Assembly (NCBI RefSeq): GCF_900604945.1
Contig: NZ_UWPB01000002.1
Span: forward strand, 248,001 to 312,000
Length of the DNA: 64,000 nucleotides
Origin: Ruminococcus sp. Marseille-P6503
GTDB lineage: Bacteria > Bacillota > Clostridia > Oscillospirales > Ruminococcaceae
Direction of reading: 5' to 3'
The notes beneath the pieces are model-generated. The model ran no database searches, had not been told where the DNA came from, and was given only the letters and a program-made list of their open reading frames with translations. Numbering within the stretch: position 1 is the stretch's first letter; each line of letters opens with the position of its first letter. The translations under genes and the position numbers were made by a program. This document shows positions 27,948 to 35,838 of this stretch, one piece after another.

Positions 27948-28068
27948 AAAGATATGTTTTATTTCTGTGAGTGACAGCTTACACACCACCGGTCAAAAAG
28001 CAAGCTCAAAAACCATAAAACATATCTTTTCTTTTAATTGAGGACGAAAAAGCCCCGCCGAAGCGGAG
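27948..28068 (-). repeat. Repeated leader cassette, copy 1
   Basis: This leader of the SprT-like gene is nearly identical to 28591-28714. AAAGATATGTTTTA (27948-27961) and TAAAACATATCTTT (28016-28029) are perfect inverted repeats enclosing the conserved GTGAGTGACAGCTTACACAC core. A GC-rich terminator-like hairpin with the sequence GCCCCGCCG lies at its upstream end. Confidence 0.75.
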
Positions 28069-28077
28069 CTACTTTCT

Positions 28078-28575
28078 TTACTCACTATCACGGTTGACTT
28101 GGTAATAATATCCATGTCCCCGTTTCTCGTCGTCAAAGGTAAACTCGCAGATTTCATTAAACATAGAGCCGTCATGGTTGAGGATATAGGTCTGGTAGTC
28201 ATAGGCGAAGGTTCGGCAGATTTCCGCCCGGCATGGCGCGTCATCCCCATTCTCCGTCCAGTCATAGCGGCAAAGCTCGGTCTTTTTATATTCTTCCAGC
28301 TCATCCGTGTAATAATATCTTGTAAATCCCTGTGTGGTCTGATAGCTCGCCAGCTTACGCCGGAAATAAGTCCGCGTCTGATATTCTGCGGAGTGGCATT
28401 TCTTTTCTCCATTGATTACGGAATAGCTGTAACTGCTCTCGGTTAAAGGCTTCTCAAAGGTATCACGATCTATTTCCATATAGATGCCTTTCTTCTCGCA
28501 TTGCTGCCGGACATACCGTAGAAATTGTGCGAGGGTTACATTGTTACGTTCAATCTCAATCTGATAATTCGCCAT
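28078..28575 (-). CDS. Hypothetical conjugative-element protein (165 aa)
   Basis: I recognise no named family. The protein begins MANYQIEIERNNVTLAQFLR and is rich in Tyr, Glu and Asp, with cysteines scattered (CRYDW, CRAEICRTF), and looks soluble. The start at 28575 is chosen because GAGGAGG stands upstream; the longer frame starts inside the repeated leader and its first 16 residues are coded by that repeat. Proteins of this type occur as orphan cargo in clostridial integrative elements, which agrees with its position between the SprT-like pseudogene and the 28723 gene. Confidence 0.55.
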   Translation of the reverse strand: MANYQIEIERNNVTLAQFLRYVRQQCEKKGIYMEIDRDTFEKPLTESSYSYSVINGEKKCHSAEYQTRTYFRRKLASYQTTQGFTRYYYTDELEEYKKTELCRYDWTENGDDAPCRAEICRTFAYDYQTYILNHDGSMFNEICEFTFDDEKRGHGYYYQVNRDSE

Positions 28576-28590
28576 GGTGTGGGCCTCCTC

Positions 28591-28714
28591 AAAGATATGT
28601 TTTATTTCTGTGAGTGACAGCTTACACACCACCGGTCAAAAAGCAAGCTCAAAAACCTTAAAACATATCTTTTTCTTTTATTTGAGGACGGAAAAGCCCC
28701 GCCGAAACGGGGCC
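28591..28714 (-). repeat. Repeated leader cassette, copy 2
   Basis: This leader of the 165-residue gene repeats copy 1 almost base for base. It includes the 14-base inverted repeat (28591-28604 and 28659-28672) and the upstream CCCCG/CGGGG hairpin that also terminates the 28723 gene. Confidence 0.75.
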
Positions 28715-28722
28715 TTCATGCT

Positions 28723-29343
28723 TTATTCTGCTGCTACGAAGCCTTGTTCTTTCAGGCTTTCAATCAGCGCCGGATTCTCCGGGCCGGTCAAGGTTCCTTC
28801 TTTGTCGATGTTATAGCTTCCTACTGCAAAAGCGTATGTCGGCGCTCGCAGGTATTCCGGTTTTGCTCCAATGAAGTCACCCACCGCCACCACCAGCTCC
28901 TTGCGGCGGATTCCGGTTACATTGTAAGCGGCCTCGATGCCTTCCGCCTCGGTTTCCTCGGTGGTAGGTTCACCGGGATTCTCTGCCTGAGGCTCGTCTA
29001 TCGGCTGGTTATCTTCCGGTTCATCCACTGCTGATGCTTCTATGGCCTCTGCCGCTTCGTCCTCTGCGGGCTGCTGCATGGCAGCCTTGGCGGCGGTTTT
29101 TGCCGCCCGGCTTACTCTGGTGCGGGCCTCCGGGAATACCTCCGGCAATACACCTTCTTCATAATGGATTTCAAAGGTGATCTTCCCGTCCATGTGTACG
29201 TTGAAATGGAAATCGGTCATTTCTACCTCTTTGAGCATATCCGGCAGCTCGATGTTCTTATACCGTTTGACTTCCTCTCCGTTTACCATAAGGCAAACCG
29301 GCACCGCATCTCTCAGTTTCGCTGTGATTTTTCCTGTTTTCAT
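28723..29343 (-). CDS. Hypothetical conjugative-element protein (206 aa)
   Basis: The N-terminal 70 residues (MKTGKITAKLRDAVPVCLMV) form a small beta-rich domain. A long Glu/Pro/Ala-rich linker follows (about 75-135). The C-terminal 65 residues (NVTGIRRKELVVAVGDFIGA, then YLRAPTYAFAVGSYNIDKEG) resemble a domain repeated in clostridial mobile-element proteins often labelled virulence-related; its function is unknown. The start at 29343 is favoured by AAGGTGG nine bases upstream, although an ATG two codons earlier cannot be excluded. The GC-rich stem just after the stop serves as terminator. Confidence 0.6.
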   Translation of the reverse strand: MKTGKITAKLRDAVPVCLMVNGEEVKRYKNIELPDMLKEVEMTDFHFNVHMDGKITFEIHYEEGVLPEVFPEARTRVSRAAKTAAKAAMQQPAEDEAAEAIEASAVDEPEDNQPIDEPQAENPGEPTTEETEAEGIEAAYNVTGIRRKELVVAVGDFIGAKPEYLRAPTYAFAVGSYNIDKEGTLTGPENPALIESLKEQGFVAAE

Positions 29344-29386
29344 TATCATTTCCACCTTTCATTTTTCTGCTTGGGCTTGTGCCTCG

Positions 29387-29427
29387 TGTGAGTCACAGCT
29401 TACACACCACGGGTGGAAAAGCAAGGC
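29387..29427 (-). repeat. Repeated leader core, partial copy 3
   Basis: TGTGAGTCACAGCTTACACACCAC here matches the core of leader copies 1 and 2 (shown there in two parts: GTGAGTGACAGC and TTACACACCAC), but the long inverted repeat is missing. It lies upstream of the 206-residue gene. Confidence 0.6.
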
Positions 29428-29431
29428 TTTT

Positions 29432-30331
29432 TTATACCTTAACAGAATTTCTTGAGATTTTCTTTGCCGCCGCAATAAATTTTTTTGTTGCAGGAGTTTG
29501 CTCGTTCTCATAAATCAATCCGTATGGCATGGTATAGGGCGTATCCAGCGGAATTGTAACCAGATTTGGGTGAATATCCTTATAAACCTCCTGGGTAATC
29601 AGAACATACGGATTTACCTCGCACAACGTAAAGGTATCGACGCCATAGTAGGAGGAATCCACGAACTGAACCGTTGGATAGCTTTCTTTGATCTCTTTTC
29701 GCAGGCTGTCAAGCTCATACGACAATCCTTCTAATGGCATCACAATATATTCCCCGTTCAAATCCGGCAGCGAAAGTCTGTCTGCCTTTGCCAGACGGTG
29801 ATTTTTCGCAACCGCACAGCAAATGGGAGTCTGCTTTAATTCTAAAAACTGGCAAATTCCTTTCCAGCCCTTTGTGCAGTAGATTCCTTCCCATAAATCG
29901 TATTTTGTTCCCAGCTCCGAAAAGGAATCGCTTCGGCTCTGATGATCGGCCATCGGCAGGATTTCTATTTTCAATTCCGGGTATTCTTCACTAATCGCCG
30001 CCCATATATCCGGCAGAAGCCTGCACTTGAAAAGCAAAGAGGTGGCGATTCGCACCGTAGTTTCAGAAGTGTCTGCCAACCGCTTCGCCTTATTCAGGGA
30101 ATCCTCTGATAGCTTAATGATGGTCTTTGCGTCTTCATAAAGAGATTTCCCCGCCGGAGTGAGCTTTACGCCCTGATTGGAACGGGTAAACAGCTTAAAT
30201 CCGCACCGATTCTCCAAAATATTAACCTGCTGAATGACGGCAGGAGCCGAAATATAGAGGGCTTCCGCAGCCTTTCCAAAACTCCCCAAGTCGGCAACCG
30301 TTAGGAACGTGTCCAACTGATGATTATACAT
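29432..30331 (-). CDS. LysR-family transcriptional regulator
   Basis: The 299-residue protein has a typical N-terminal winged helix-turn-helix (LDTFLTVADLGSFGKAAEAL, residues 5-24, then ISAPAVIQQVNILE) and a C-terminal periplasmic-binding-like effector domain (about 90-290). It is transcribed divergently from the redox cluster that starts at 30445. LysR regulators usually control the divergent neighbour and respond to a small metabolite, so it probably activates the SnoaL-flavodoxin-aldo/keto reductase operon. The start MYNHQLDTFL at 30331 puts the helix-turn-helix at the usual position and has GCGAGGCG upstream. Confidence 0.92.
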   Translation of the reverse strand: MYNHQLDTFLTVADLGSFGKAAEALYISAPAVIQQVNILENRCGFKLFTRSNQGVKLTPAGKSLYEDAKTIIKLSEDSLNKAKRLADTSETTVRIATSLLFKCRLLPDIWAAISEEYPELKIEILPMADHQSRSDSFSELGTKYDLWEGIYCTKGWKGICQFLELKQTPICCAVAKNHRLAKADRLSLPDLNGEYIVMPLEGLSYELDSLRKEIKESYPTVQFVDSSYYGVDTFTLCEVNPYVLITQEVYKDIHPNLVTIPLDTPYTMPYGLIYENEQTPATKKFIAAAKKISRNSVKV

Positions 30332-30384
30332 GAAAATCGCCTCGCAATAAGTTTTGACTTTATATAATGATAACATATCTGAAC

Positions 30385-30413
30385 TTCCGAATCAAGAGCA
30401 GCGAGGCTATAAT
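30385..30413 (+). promoter_or_regulatory. Activator-dependent promoter of the redox cluster
   Basis: A good -10 (TATAAT, 30408-30413) has a poor -35 (TTCCGA, 30385-30390) 17 bases upstream. That pattern is expected for a promoter activated by the divergent LysR regulator. Confidence 0.6.
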
Positions 30414-30444
30414 TAAGATAACAAAAAACAAGGAGGAACCGCAG

Positions 30445-30882
30445 ATGGAAATGAAAGAATTACAAGACAGGGTGGAAATCCGGGAACTGACAGACGTATT
30501 CGCTAACCTGGCAAATGTGAAGGATGTGGACGGTCAAGGCAAGCTGTTTTTGGAGGACGGCGTTCTGGAATTTCAGATGGGCACCGATGGAGAAGTCAAC
30601 GAAATCAAAGGCCGAAAAGCTATTGTGGAAGCCTTTCGCAATACAGTGGGCCCTGCCAAGCGGGTGTATCACATCAACGGGCAGCAGACATTGATCTCAT
30701 ACACAGGAGATGAGGCACAGGGCGTGTCCTACTGTGAAGCTACGCTCTCGAACGACATGGAGACCGTTACCACCAACTATGTGCGCTACAACGATCACTA
30801 TGTCAAGTTAGATGGGAAATGGTATCTGAAAAAACGCCGCACTGTCTTTATCTATTCAGAAAGCCGTCCGGCACAGGTGTGA
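30445..30882 (+). CDS. SnoaL/NTF2-like protein
   Basis: The 145-residue protein shows the NTF2-like fold of the SnoaL_4 type: REIRELTDVFANLANV is written here only as IRELTDVFANLANVKD near residue 11, followed by a mid-region with GRKAIVEAFRNTVGP and a C-terminal sheet (YVRYNDHYVKLDGKWYLKKR near residue 112). Such proteins act as small isomerases, dehydratases or binding proteins. AAGGAGGAACCGCAG precedes the ATG at 30445. It is the first gene of the LysR-linked cluster. Substrate is unknown. Confidence 0.8.
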   Translation: MEMKELQDRVEIRELTDVFANLANVKDVDGQGKLFLEDGVLEFQMGTDGEVNEIKGRKAIVEAFRNTVGPAKRVYHINGQQTLISYTGDEAQGVSYCEATLSNDMETVTTNYVRYNDHYVKLDGKWYLKKRRTVFIYSESRPAQV

Positions 30883-30921
30883 AGATTATGACCTATGAAA
30901 AACGAATAGGAGGAACCAACT

Positions 30922-31443
30922 ATGGGGAATAAACTGATTGTATTCTTCTCCCGCGCGGGAGAGAATTATTTTGGCGGCAGTATGCGCCGTGTGGAAATTG
31001 GCAATACCAAGATTCTTGTGCAGACCTTAAAAGAGCTGACTGGCGCGGATGTGTTTGAGATTGAGCCGGTCACGCCTTACTCAGAGGATCATATGACCTG
31101 CATCGAGGAAGCAAAACGGGATTTGCAATCCAATGCCCGCCCTGCTTTGAAAACTTTCCCCGACAGTCTGGATGGCTATGACACCATCTATCTGGCCTAC
31201 CCGAATTATTGGGGGACTATGCCGATGGTCGTCTGGACATTTCTGGAACACTTCGACTTTTCCGGCAAGACCATCCTTCCCATTTGTACCCACGAAGGCA
31301 GCGGTATGGGACACAGCGAAGCGGATATTCGTAAGCTCTGCCCCGATGCGAAGATGGGAAAGGGGCTGGCTGTGACGGGCAGCAAGGTAAAGGTGGCAAA
31401 GCCGGAGCTGGAACGCTGGTTGAAACGAAATCAGCAGATTTGA
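30922..31443 (+). CDS. Flavodoxin-like protein
   Basis: The 173-residue protein begins with the FMN phosphate-binding loop variant LIVFFSRAGENYFGG (residues 5-19), characteristic of the Flavodoxin_4 group, which differs from the classical SxTGxT loop. YPNYWGTMPMVVWTFLEHFD near residue 93 binds the isoalloxazine, and THEGSGMGHSEADI near residue 128 closes the fold. It would carry low-potential electrons or act as a small NAD(P)H oxidoreductase in the cytoplasm. AGGAGGAACC precedes the ATG. It lies between the SnoaL-like gene and the aldo/keto reductases in one operon. Confidence 0.88.
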   Translation: MGNKLIVFFSRAGENYFGGSMRRVEIGNTKILVQTLKELTGADVFEIEPVTPYSEDHMTCIEEAKRDLQSNARPALKTFPDSLDGYDTIYLAYPNYWGTMPMVVWTFLEHFDFSGKTILPICTHEGSGMGHSEADIRKLCPDAKMGKGLAVTGSKVKVAKPELERWLKRNQQI

Positions 31444-31454
31444 GAGAAAACCGT

Positions 31455-32420
31455 ATGAAAACAAGAAAATTAGGTGAAATCACCGTATCAGAAGTCGGCA
31501 TGGGCTGTATGGCGTTCTCCCACGGCTATGGAAAAATGCCATCGGAGCAGTACAGCATCGAAGCAATCCAAAATGCCTATGCGTATGGATGTACTTTCTT
31601 TGATACCGCAGAAATTTACAGCCCGAACCTTTCCGGTATCGGTCACAATGAGCGGATTGTAGGCAAGGCTCTCCATGATGTCCGGGGAAACGTAGTCATT
31701 GGAACGAAACTATTTCTAAGCAGTGCAGAGGTGCGGCGAGAAGGCTCCGTCTATGGCGCAGTCCGCAGACATCTGGAAGGTTCTTTAGACCGTTTGCAGA
31801 CAGACTATACGGATATTTACTATCTGCACCGGACGTCGGGCGGCGTTCGGATTGAAGAAGTGGCCGAAACGATGGGACGGCTCGTGGAGGAAGAACTGAT
31901 CCGGGGATGGGGGCTGTCCCAGGTGGATGTGATCGACCGGGCGCAGCAGGTTACTCCTCTCTCCGCTATTCAGAACATCTACTCTATGGTAGAGCGGGAT
32001 ATGGAGCAGGCTGTCATTCCCTACTGCATGGAGCATAACATCGGCGTGGTGCCTTTTTCCCCTATTGCCAGTGGGCTTTTATCGGGAAAGATTACGACAG
32101 ATACAAAGTTTGAGCGGAATGACGATGTGCGCAACTGGGTTCCCCAGTTAAGCCGCCAGAATATTGCCGCCAATCAGCCCATTGTTGACTTGCTTGGGCG
32201 GTATGCAAAGCAGAAAGACGCGACCAGTGCGCAGATTTCCCTGGCGTGGATGCTCCATAAATACCCGAATGTGGTTCCCATTCCGGGATCAAAAAACAAG
32301 GATCGTATCGTTGAAAATCTGAACGCCGCACAGGTGGAACTGACAACAGAAGAATTTGAATCTCTGGAAGAATCCCTGAACCAGTGCAGGGTCTATGGAC
32401 ACCGGGGATTTACCAGATAA
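31455..32420 (+). CDS. Aldo/keto reductase 1
   Basis: The 321-residue protein has the AKR barrel with catalytic residues in TFFDTAEIYSPN near residue 48 (Asp, Tyr), GTKLF near 85 (Lys) and IYYLHRTSGG near 119 (His). The NADPH site has IPGSKNKDRIVENLNA near residue 275. It reduces carbonyls of an unknown substrate. The ATG at 31455 starts 11 bases after the flavodoxin stop. Start choice follows MKTRKLGEITVSEVGMG, the usual N-terminal sheet. Confidence 0.92.
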   Translation: MKTRKLGEITVSEVGMGCMAFSHGYGKMPSEQYSIEAIQNAYAYGCTFFDTAEIYSPNLSGIGHNERIVGKALHDVRGNVVIGTKLFLSSAEVRREGSVYGAVRRHLEGSLDRLQTDYTDIYYLHRTSGGVRIEEVAETMGRLVEEELIRGWGLSQVDVIDRAQQVTPLSAIQNIYSMVERDMEQAVIPYCMEHNIGVVPFSPIASGLLSGKITTDTKFERNDDVRNWVPQLSRQNIAANQPIVDLLGRYAKQKDATSAQISLAWMLHKYPNVVPIPGSKNKDRIVENLNAAQVELTTEEFESLEESLNQCRVYGHRGFTR

Positions 32421-32437
32421 AAGGAGGAAGGTTAGTA

Positions 32438-33544
32438 ATGAAAAAATTAGGCTTTGGGGCAATACGCCTGCCAATGATGAACGGAGACAGTGCGAAGATT
32501 GATATAGAACACCTTACGGAAATGGTGGATTTGTTTTTGGAGCGGGGTTTTACTTACTTCGATACTTCCTATGTCTACCACGGAGGCGAGAGCGAAAAAG
32601 TCTTAAAACAGGTATTGGTAGACCGCTATCCGCGAAGCAGCTTTACAATCACCACAAAAGCTCCTGTGTTTCTCATCGAGAGCCAGCAGCATTTTTTCCG
32701 TATTTTTGAGGAACAGCTTGACCGGCTGGGGACGGACTATGTGGATTATTACTGGCTTCATGCGGTCAACGGGGAGATGTATAAAAGAATCGAATCCCTG
32801 AAACTGGTGGATGCACTGGTTCAGCTAAAGCAGGAAGGCCGCGCCCGGCATATCGGTTTTTCCTACCACGATTCCCCGGAATTGCTGGATCAGATATTGA
32901 CCGATCACCCGGAGTTGGAATACGTTCAGCTTCAGCTCAACTATTTTGATTGGGAATCTCCCTATGTGGCGGCAAAGGACTGCTATGAGGTCTGCAAAAA
33001 ACACGGCAAGCTGGTGGTTGTGATGGAGCCAGTCAAGGGCGGTGCGCTGGCGAACCTTCCGGGGGAATTGGAGGATATTCTGAAAACCTGTGACCCGAAC
33101 CTCTCCCCGGCATCATGGGCCATTCGTTTTGCGGCCAGCCTGGATCATGTGTTTATGATGCTGTCGGGGATGTCCAACATGGAGCAGATGCAGGATAACA
33201 TTTCCTATATGGAACAGTTTCAGCCGTTCTCTGAACAGGAAAGCGAAGCTGTGAACAAGGTAGCTAAAGCGATGCGTCAGGATATGGCCTATAGCCCGGA
33301 GGATTTTGCGGAGGCGGAAACCCTCTGTCCGAAGAAGATTGGGCTTGTAAAAATCGCACAGATGCTGAACGATCACAAGAAGATGGCAGGCTTATCCAAC
33401 ACCTGTATCTATTATGAACCCTACCTCGGCTCTGCCGGGAAAGCCGCAGACTGCGACCAGTGCGGGAAGTGCCTGCCTGCGGCGAATGGGCAGGACGTGA
33501 TTGCCATGCTGAAAGAGGCCAATGATACGATTACACATTTTTAA
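32438..33544 (+). CDS. Aldo/keto reductase 2 with degenerate ferredoxin tail
   Basis: The 368-residue protein has an AKR barrel (TYFDTSYVYHGGESE near residue 47; ITTKAPV near 73; YYWLHAVNG near 105) followed by a tail that in relatives holds a ferredoxin-like Fe-S domain (MLSGMSNMEQMQDNI near 240). Here the tail keeps only one Cys of the first motif (TLCPKK) and three of the second (CDQCGKC), with no final CP. It therefore probably cannot bind [4Fe-4S] clusters in the usual way. AAGGAGGAAGG precedes the ATG. It is the second AKR in the operon. Confidence 0.9.
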   Translation: MKKLGFGAIRLPMMNGDSAKIDIEHLTEMVDLFLERGFTYFDTSYVYHGGESEKVLKQVLVDRYPRSSFTITTKAPVFLIESQQHFFRIFEEQLDRLGTDYVDYYWLHAVNGEMYKRIESLKLVDALVQLKQEGRARHIGFSYHDSPELLDQILTDHPELEYVQLQLNYFDWESPYVAAKDCYEVCKKHGKLVVVMEPVKGGALANLPGELEDILKTCDPNLSPASWAIRFAASLDHVFMMLSGMSNMEQMQDNISYMEQFQPFSEQESEAVNKVAKAMRQDMAYSPEDFAEAETLCPKKIGLVKIAQMLNDHKKMAGLSNTCIYYEPYLGSAGKAADCDQCGKCLPAANGQDVIAMLKEANDTITHF

Positions 33545-33561
33545 GAAAAGGAGAAATTACG

Positions 33562-34416
33562 ATGAAACAGACTTATATCACTTTGAATGACGGAAACAAA
33601 ATCCCCCAGTTTGGAATGGGCGTGTATATGGTACCGGACGGGGAACCGACTAAAAAGGCGGTTCTGGATGCGCTGAAATTGGGCTACCGGCATATCGACA
33701 CCGCCCACGCTTATCAGAATGAGCGCAGCGTTGGCGCAGCAGTAAAGGAAAGCGGCATCCCGCGGGAGGAAATCTGGATCACCACCAAGCTGTGGCCCAG
33801 TGAATACGGCGAAGGCAAGATAATGGCAGCTATCGACAAAATGCTCGCCCGTCTGGATACGGAGTATATCGACCTGCTCCTTCTGCACCAACAGTTTAGA
33901 GATTATCTCGGCGCTTGGAAGGATATGGAGAAGGCGGTGGCGGAAGGCAAGGTAAAATCCATCGGCATCTCTAACTTTGAATCGGAGCGCCTGGAAGAGC
34001 TTTGTCAGGCGGCCAACATCAAACCCGCCGTTTTGCAGGTGGAGTGCCATCCCTATTATGCGCAGGAAAAACTGAAAGAGCGCATTGCTCCTTATGGAAC
34101 GATGATTGAGAGCTGGTATCCCATCGGTCACGGTGATAAAAATCTGATCAACGAGCCGGTGTTCACCGAGCTGGGGAAAAAGTACGGAAAAACCAACGTC
34201 CAGATTATCCTGCGGTGGCATATTCAGGAAGGAAATATCATTTTCCCGAAATCCACCAACCCTGAGCATATCCGGGATAACTTTGACATCTTTGATTTTG
34301 AGCTGACTGAGGAAGAAATGGATTCTATTCGCGTACTGGATAAAGGGGTCCGATTCTTCAACATGAGCCTTGCCGAGCAGGAGGCACATTTGGGGCAGTT
34401 TGTGCCTGCGGACTAA
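33562..34416 (+). CDS. Aldo/keto reductase 3 (2,5-diketogluconate reductase type)
   Basis: The 284-residue protein has the short AKR5-like form. YRHIDTAHAYQNERSVG near residue 46 gives Asp and Tyr, ITTKLWPSEYG near 73 the Lys and IDLLLLHQQ near 107 the His. FPKSTNPEHIRDNFDIFDFE near residue 230 is the NADPH-binding motif. The closest general relatives are 2,5-diketo-D-gluconate and glyoxal/aldehyde reductases. GGAGAAATTACG precedes the ATG. Between it and the next AKR there are 30 bases. Confidence 0.92.
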   Translation: MKQTYITLNDGNKIPQFGMGVYMVPDGEPTKKAVLDALKLGYRHIDTAHAYQNERSVGAAVKESGIPREEIWITTKLWPSEYGEGKIMAAIDKMLARLDTEYIDLLLLHQQFRDYLGAWKDMEKAVAEGKVKSIGISNFESERLEELCQAANIKPAVLQVECHPYYAQEKLKERIAPYGTMIESWYPIGHGDKNLINEPVFTELGKKYGKTNVQIILRWHIQEGNIIFPKSTNPEHIRDNFDIFDFELTEEEMDSIRVLDKGVRFFNMSLAEQEAHLGQFVPAD

Positions 34417-34446
34417 CAGATAAAAATAAAGAAATGAGGTGCTCAC

Positions 34447-35460
34447 ATGAAAAAACTAACTGTTATCGTCACAGCACTTGCGCTGCTGCTTTCCTTTACA
34501 GCTTGCAGCGCACTTGAAGGCAACCAGTCTTCTCAGGAGCAAACTTCCCAACCGGAAACGTCACTATCTTCTACACCGGATACCAGTGCAGAAGATAGTA
34601 TGCAGGAACCATCGAACAATGAAACCGCACAGTTTAATCTGGAAACCGGAACTGTGCTGCTCAACAGCGGATATGAGATGCCGATCATCGGTCTTGGTAC
34701 TTTTCAACTTTCGGACAGCGAATGTGAAAACTCAGTCTACCATGCCCTTCTCTATGGAGGCCGTCTGATCGACACCGCCCGTATTTACGGCAACGAGGAA
34801 GCTGTGGGACGGGCCATCCAAAGGGCGATTGACGAAGGGATCTGCACCAGAGAAGAAATTTTTGTAACCACGAAGATGTGGACAGCCGATTATGACAATG
34901 CAGATGCGGCGATTGACGCCTCCCTGGAACGCCTGGGACTTGACTATATTGACCTGATGATCTTACACCACTCCCAGCCGGAAAATGACGTGGAGGCTTA
35001 TCAGGCAATGGAACGCGCGGTGGAGGATGGGAAACTGCGCTCCATTGGATTATCAAACTATTACACACCGGAGGACTTTGACCGGCTGGTGAATGCGACC
35101 ACCATTACTCCCGCCCTTTTGCAGAATGAAACGCACCTTTACCACCAGAGTACCCAGATGAAAGAACACCTGGAGCAGTATGGTACGGTTCTGGAAAGCT
35201 GGTTCCCTCTCGGTGGCAGAGGACAGACACAGATTCTCTTTAACGATGAAACGGTTGTCTCCATTGCAGAGGCCCACGATAAAACCTCGGCGCAGATTAT
35301 TCTCCGCTGGCACCTGCAGGCTGGAAATATTGCAATTCCGGGCTCCAGCAATCCCGACCATATCCTTGAAAATCTTTCGGTTTTCGATTTTGAGTTAAGT
35401 CAGGAAGAAATGGATCGTTTAACTGCACTTGACCGCAACGAGAGATTTGCAGACTACTGA
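34447..35460 (+). CDS. Aldo/keto reductase 4, predicted lipoprotein
   Basis: The 337-residue protein starts with a lipoprotein signal (MKKLTVIVTALALLLSFTAC, lipobox FTAC, Cys 20), a Ser/Gln/Glu-rich linker (21-60), then a complete AKR5-like barrel. LIDTARIYGNEEAVG near residue 108 provides Asp and Tyr, FVTTKMW near 138 the Lys and LMILHHSQ near 174 the His. IPGSSNPDHILENL is the cofactor motif. Signal plus barrel is unexpected because NADPH is cytosolic. The paralog at 33562 is cytosolic, so it may be a diverged copy with a signal sequence. It closes the operon. Confidence 0.88.
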   Translation: MKKLTVIVTALALLLSFTACSALEGNQSSQEQTSQPETSLSSTPDTSAEDSMQEPSNNETAQFNLETGTVLLNSGYEMPIIGLGTFQLSDSECENSVYHALLYGGRLIDTARIYGNEEAVGRAIQRAIDEGICTREEIFVTTKMWTADYDNADAAIDASLERLGLDYIDLMILHHSQPENDVEAYQAMERAVEDGKLRSIGLSNYYTPEDFDRLVNATTITPALLQNETHLYHQSTQMKEHLEQYGTVLESWFPLGGRGQTQILFNDETVVSIAEAHDKTSAQIILRWHLQAGNIAIPGSSNPDHILENLSVFDFELSQEEMDRLTALDRNERFADY

Positions 35461-35550
35461 TTATGAACTGAACTGGATATATACTAAAAAAGTGGACAAG
35501 TAAGATATAATAAAAACATCAAAATAAAAGACAAGTAGGAGGAATAAAAA

Positions 35551-35838
35551 ATGTCAGGAAAAAGCAAACCGAAGTACACAGAGGAATTCAAGCAAACAAT
35601 CGTAAATTTATATCAATCAGGGAAAACCTATTCTCAGATAAGTCAGGAATACGGAATATCGCACAGCGCCTTAGCCAACTGGATAAAGAAGTATTCAGAG
35701 GTCAAAATGGACGATAACACTATTCTTACCTCCAAGCAAATCAAGGAGCTTCAGAAACGAAACGCACAGCTTGAGGAGGAAAATCTGATATTAAAAAAAG
35801 CCATTGCGATATTCACGCCTCACTCAGACAAAGATTAA
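35551..35838 (+). CDS. IS3-family OrfA (DNA-binding)
   Basis: This 95-residue protein has the helix-turn-helix of IS3 OrfA (KYTEEFKQTIVNLYQSGKTY, then SQISQEYGISHSALANWIKK) and a leucine-zipper-like C-terminus (QIKELQKRNAQLEEENLILK). It would bind the element ends. TTAAAAAAAG at 35791-35800 allows a -1 shift into OrfB. AGGAGGAATAAAAA precedes the ATG. Confidence 0.93.
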   Translation: MSGKSKPKYTEEFKQTIVNLYQSGKTYSQISQEYGISHSALANWIKKYSEVKMDDNTILTSKQIKELQKRNAQLEEENLILKKAIAIFTPHSDKD

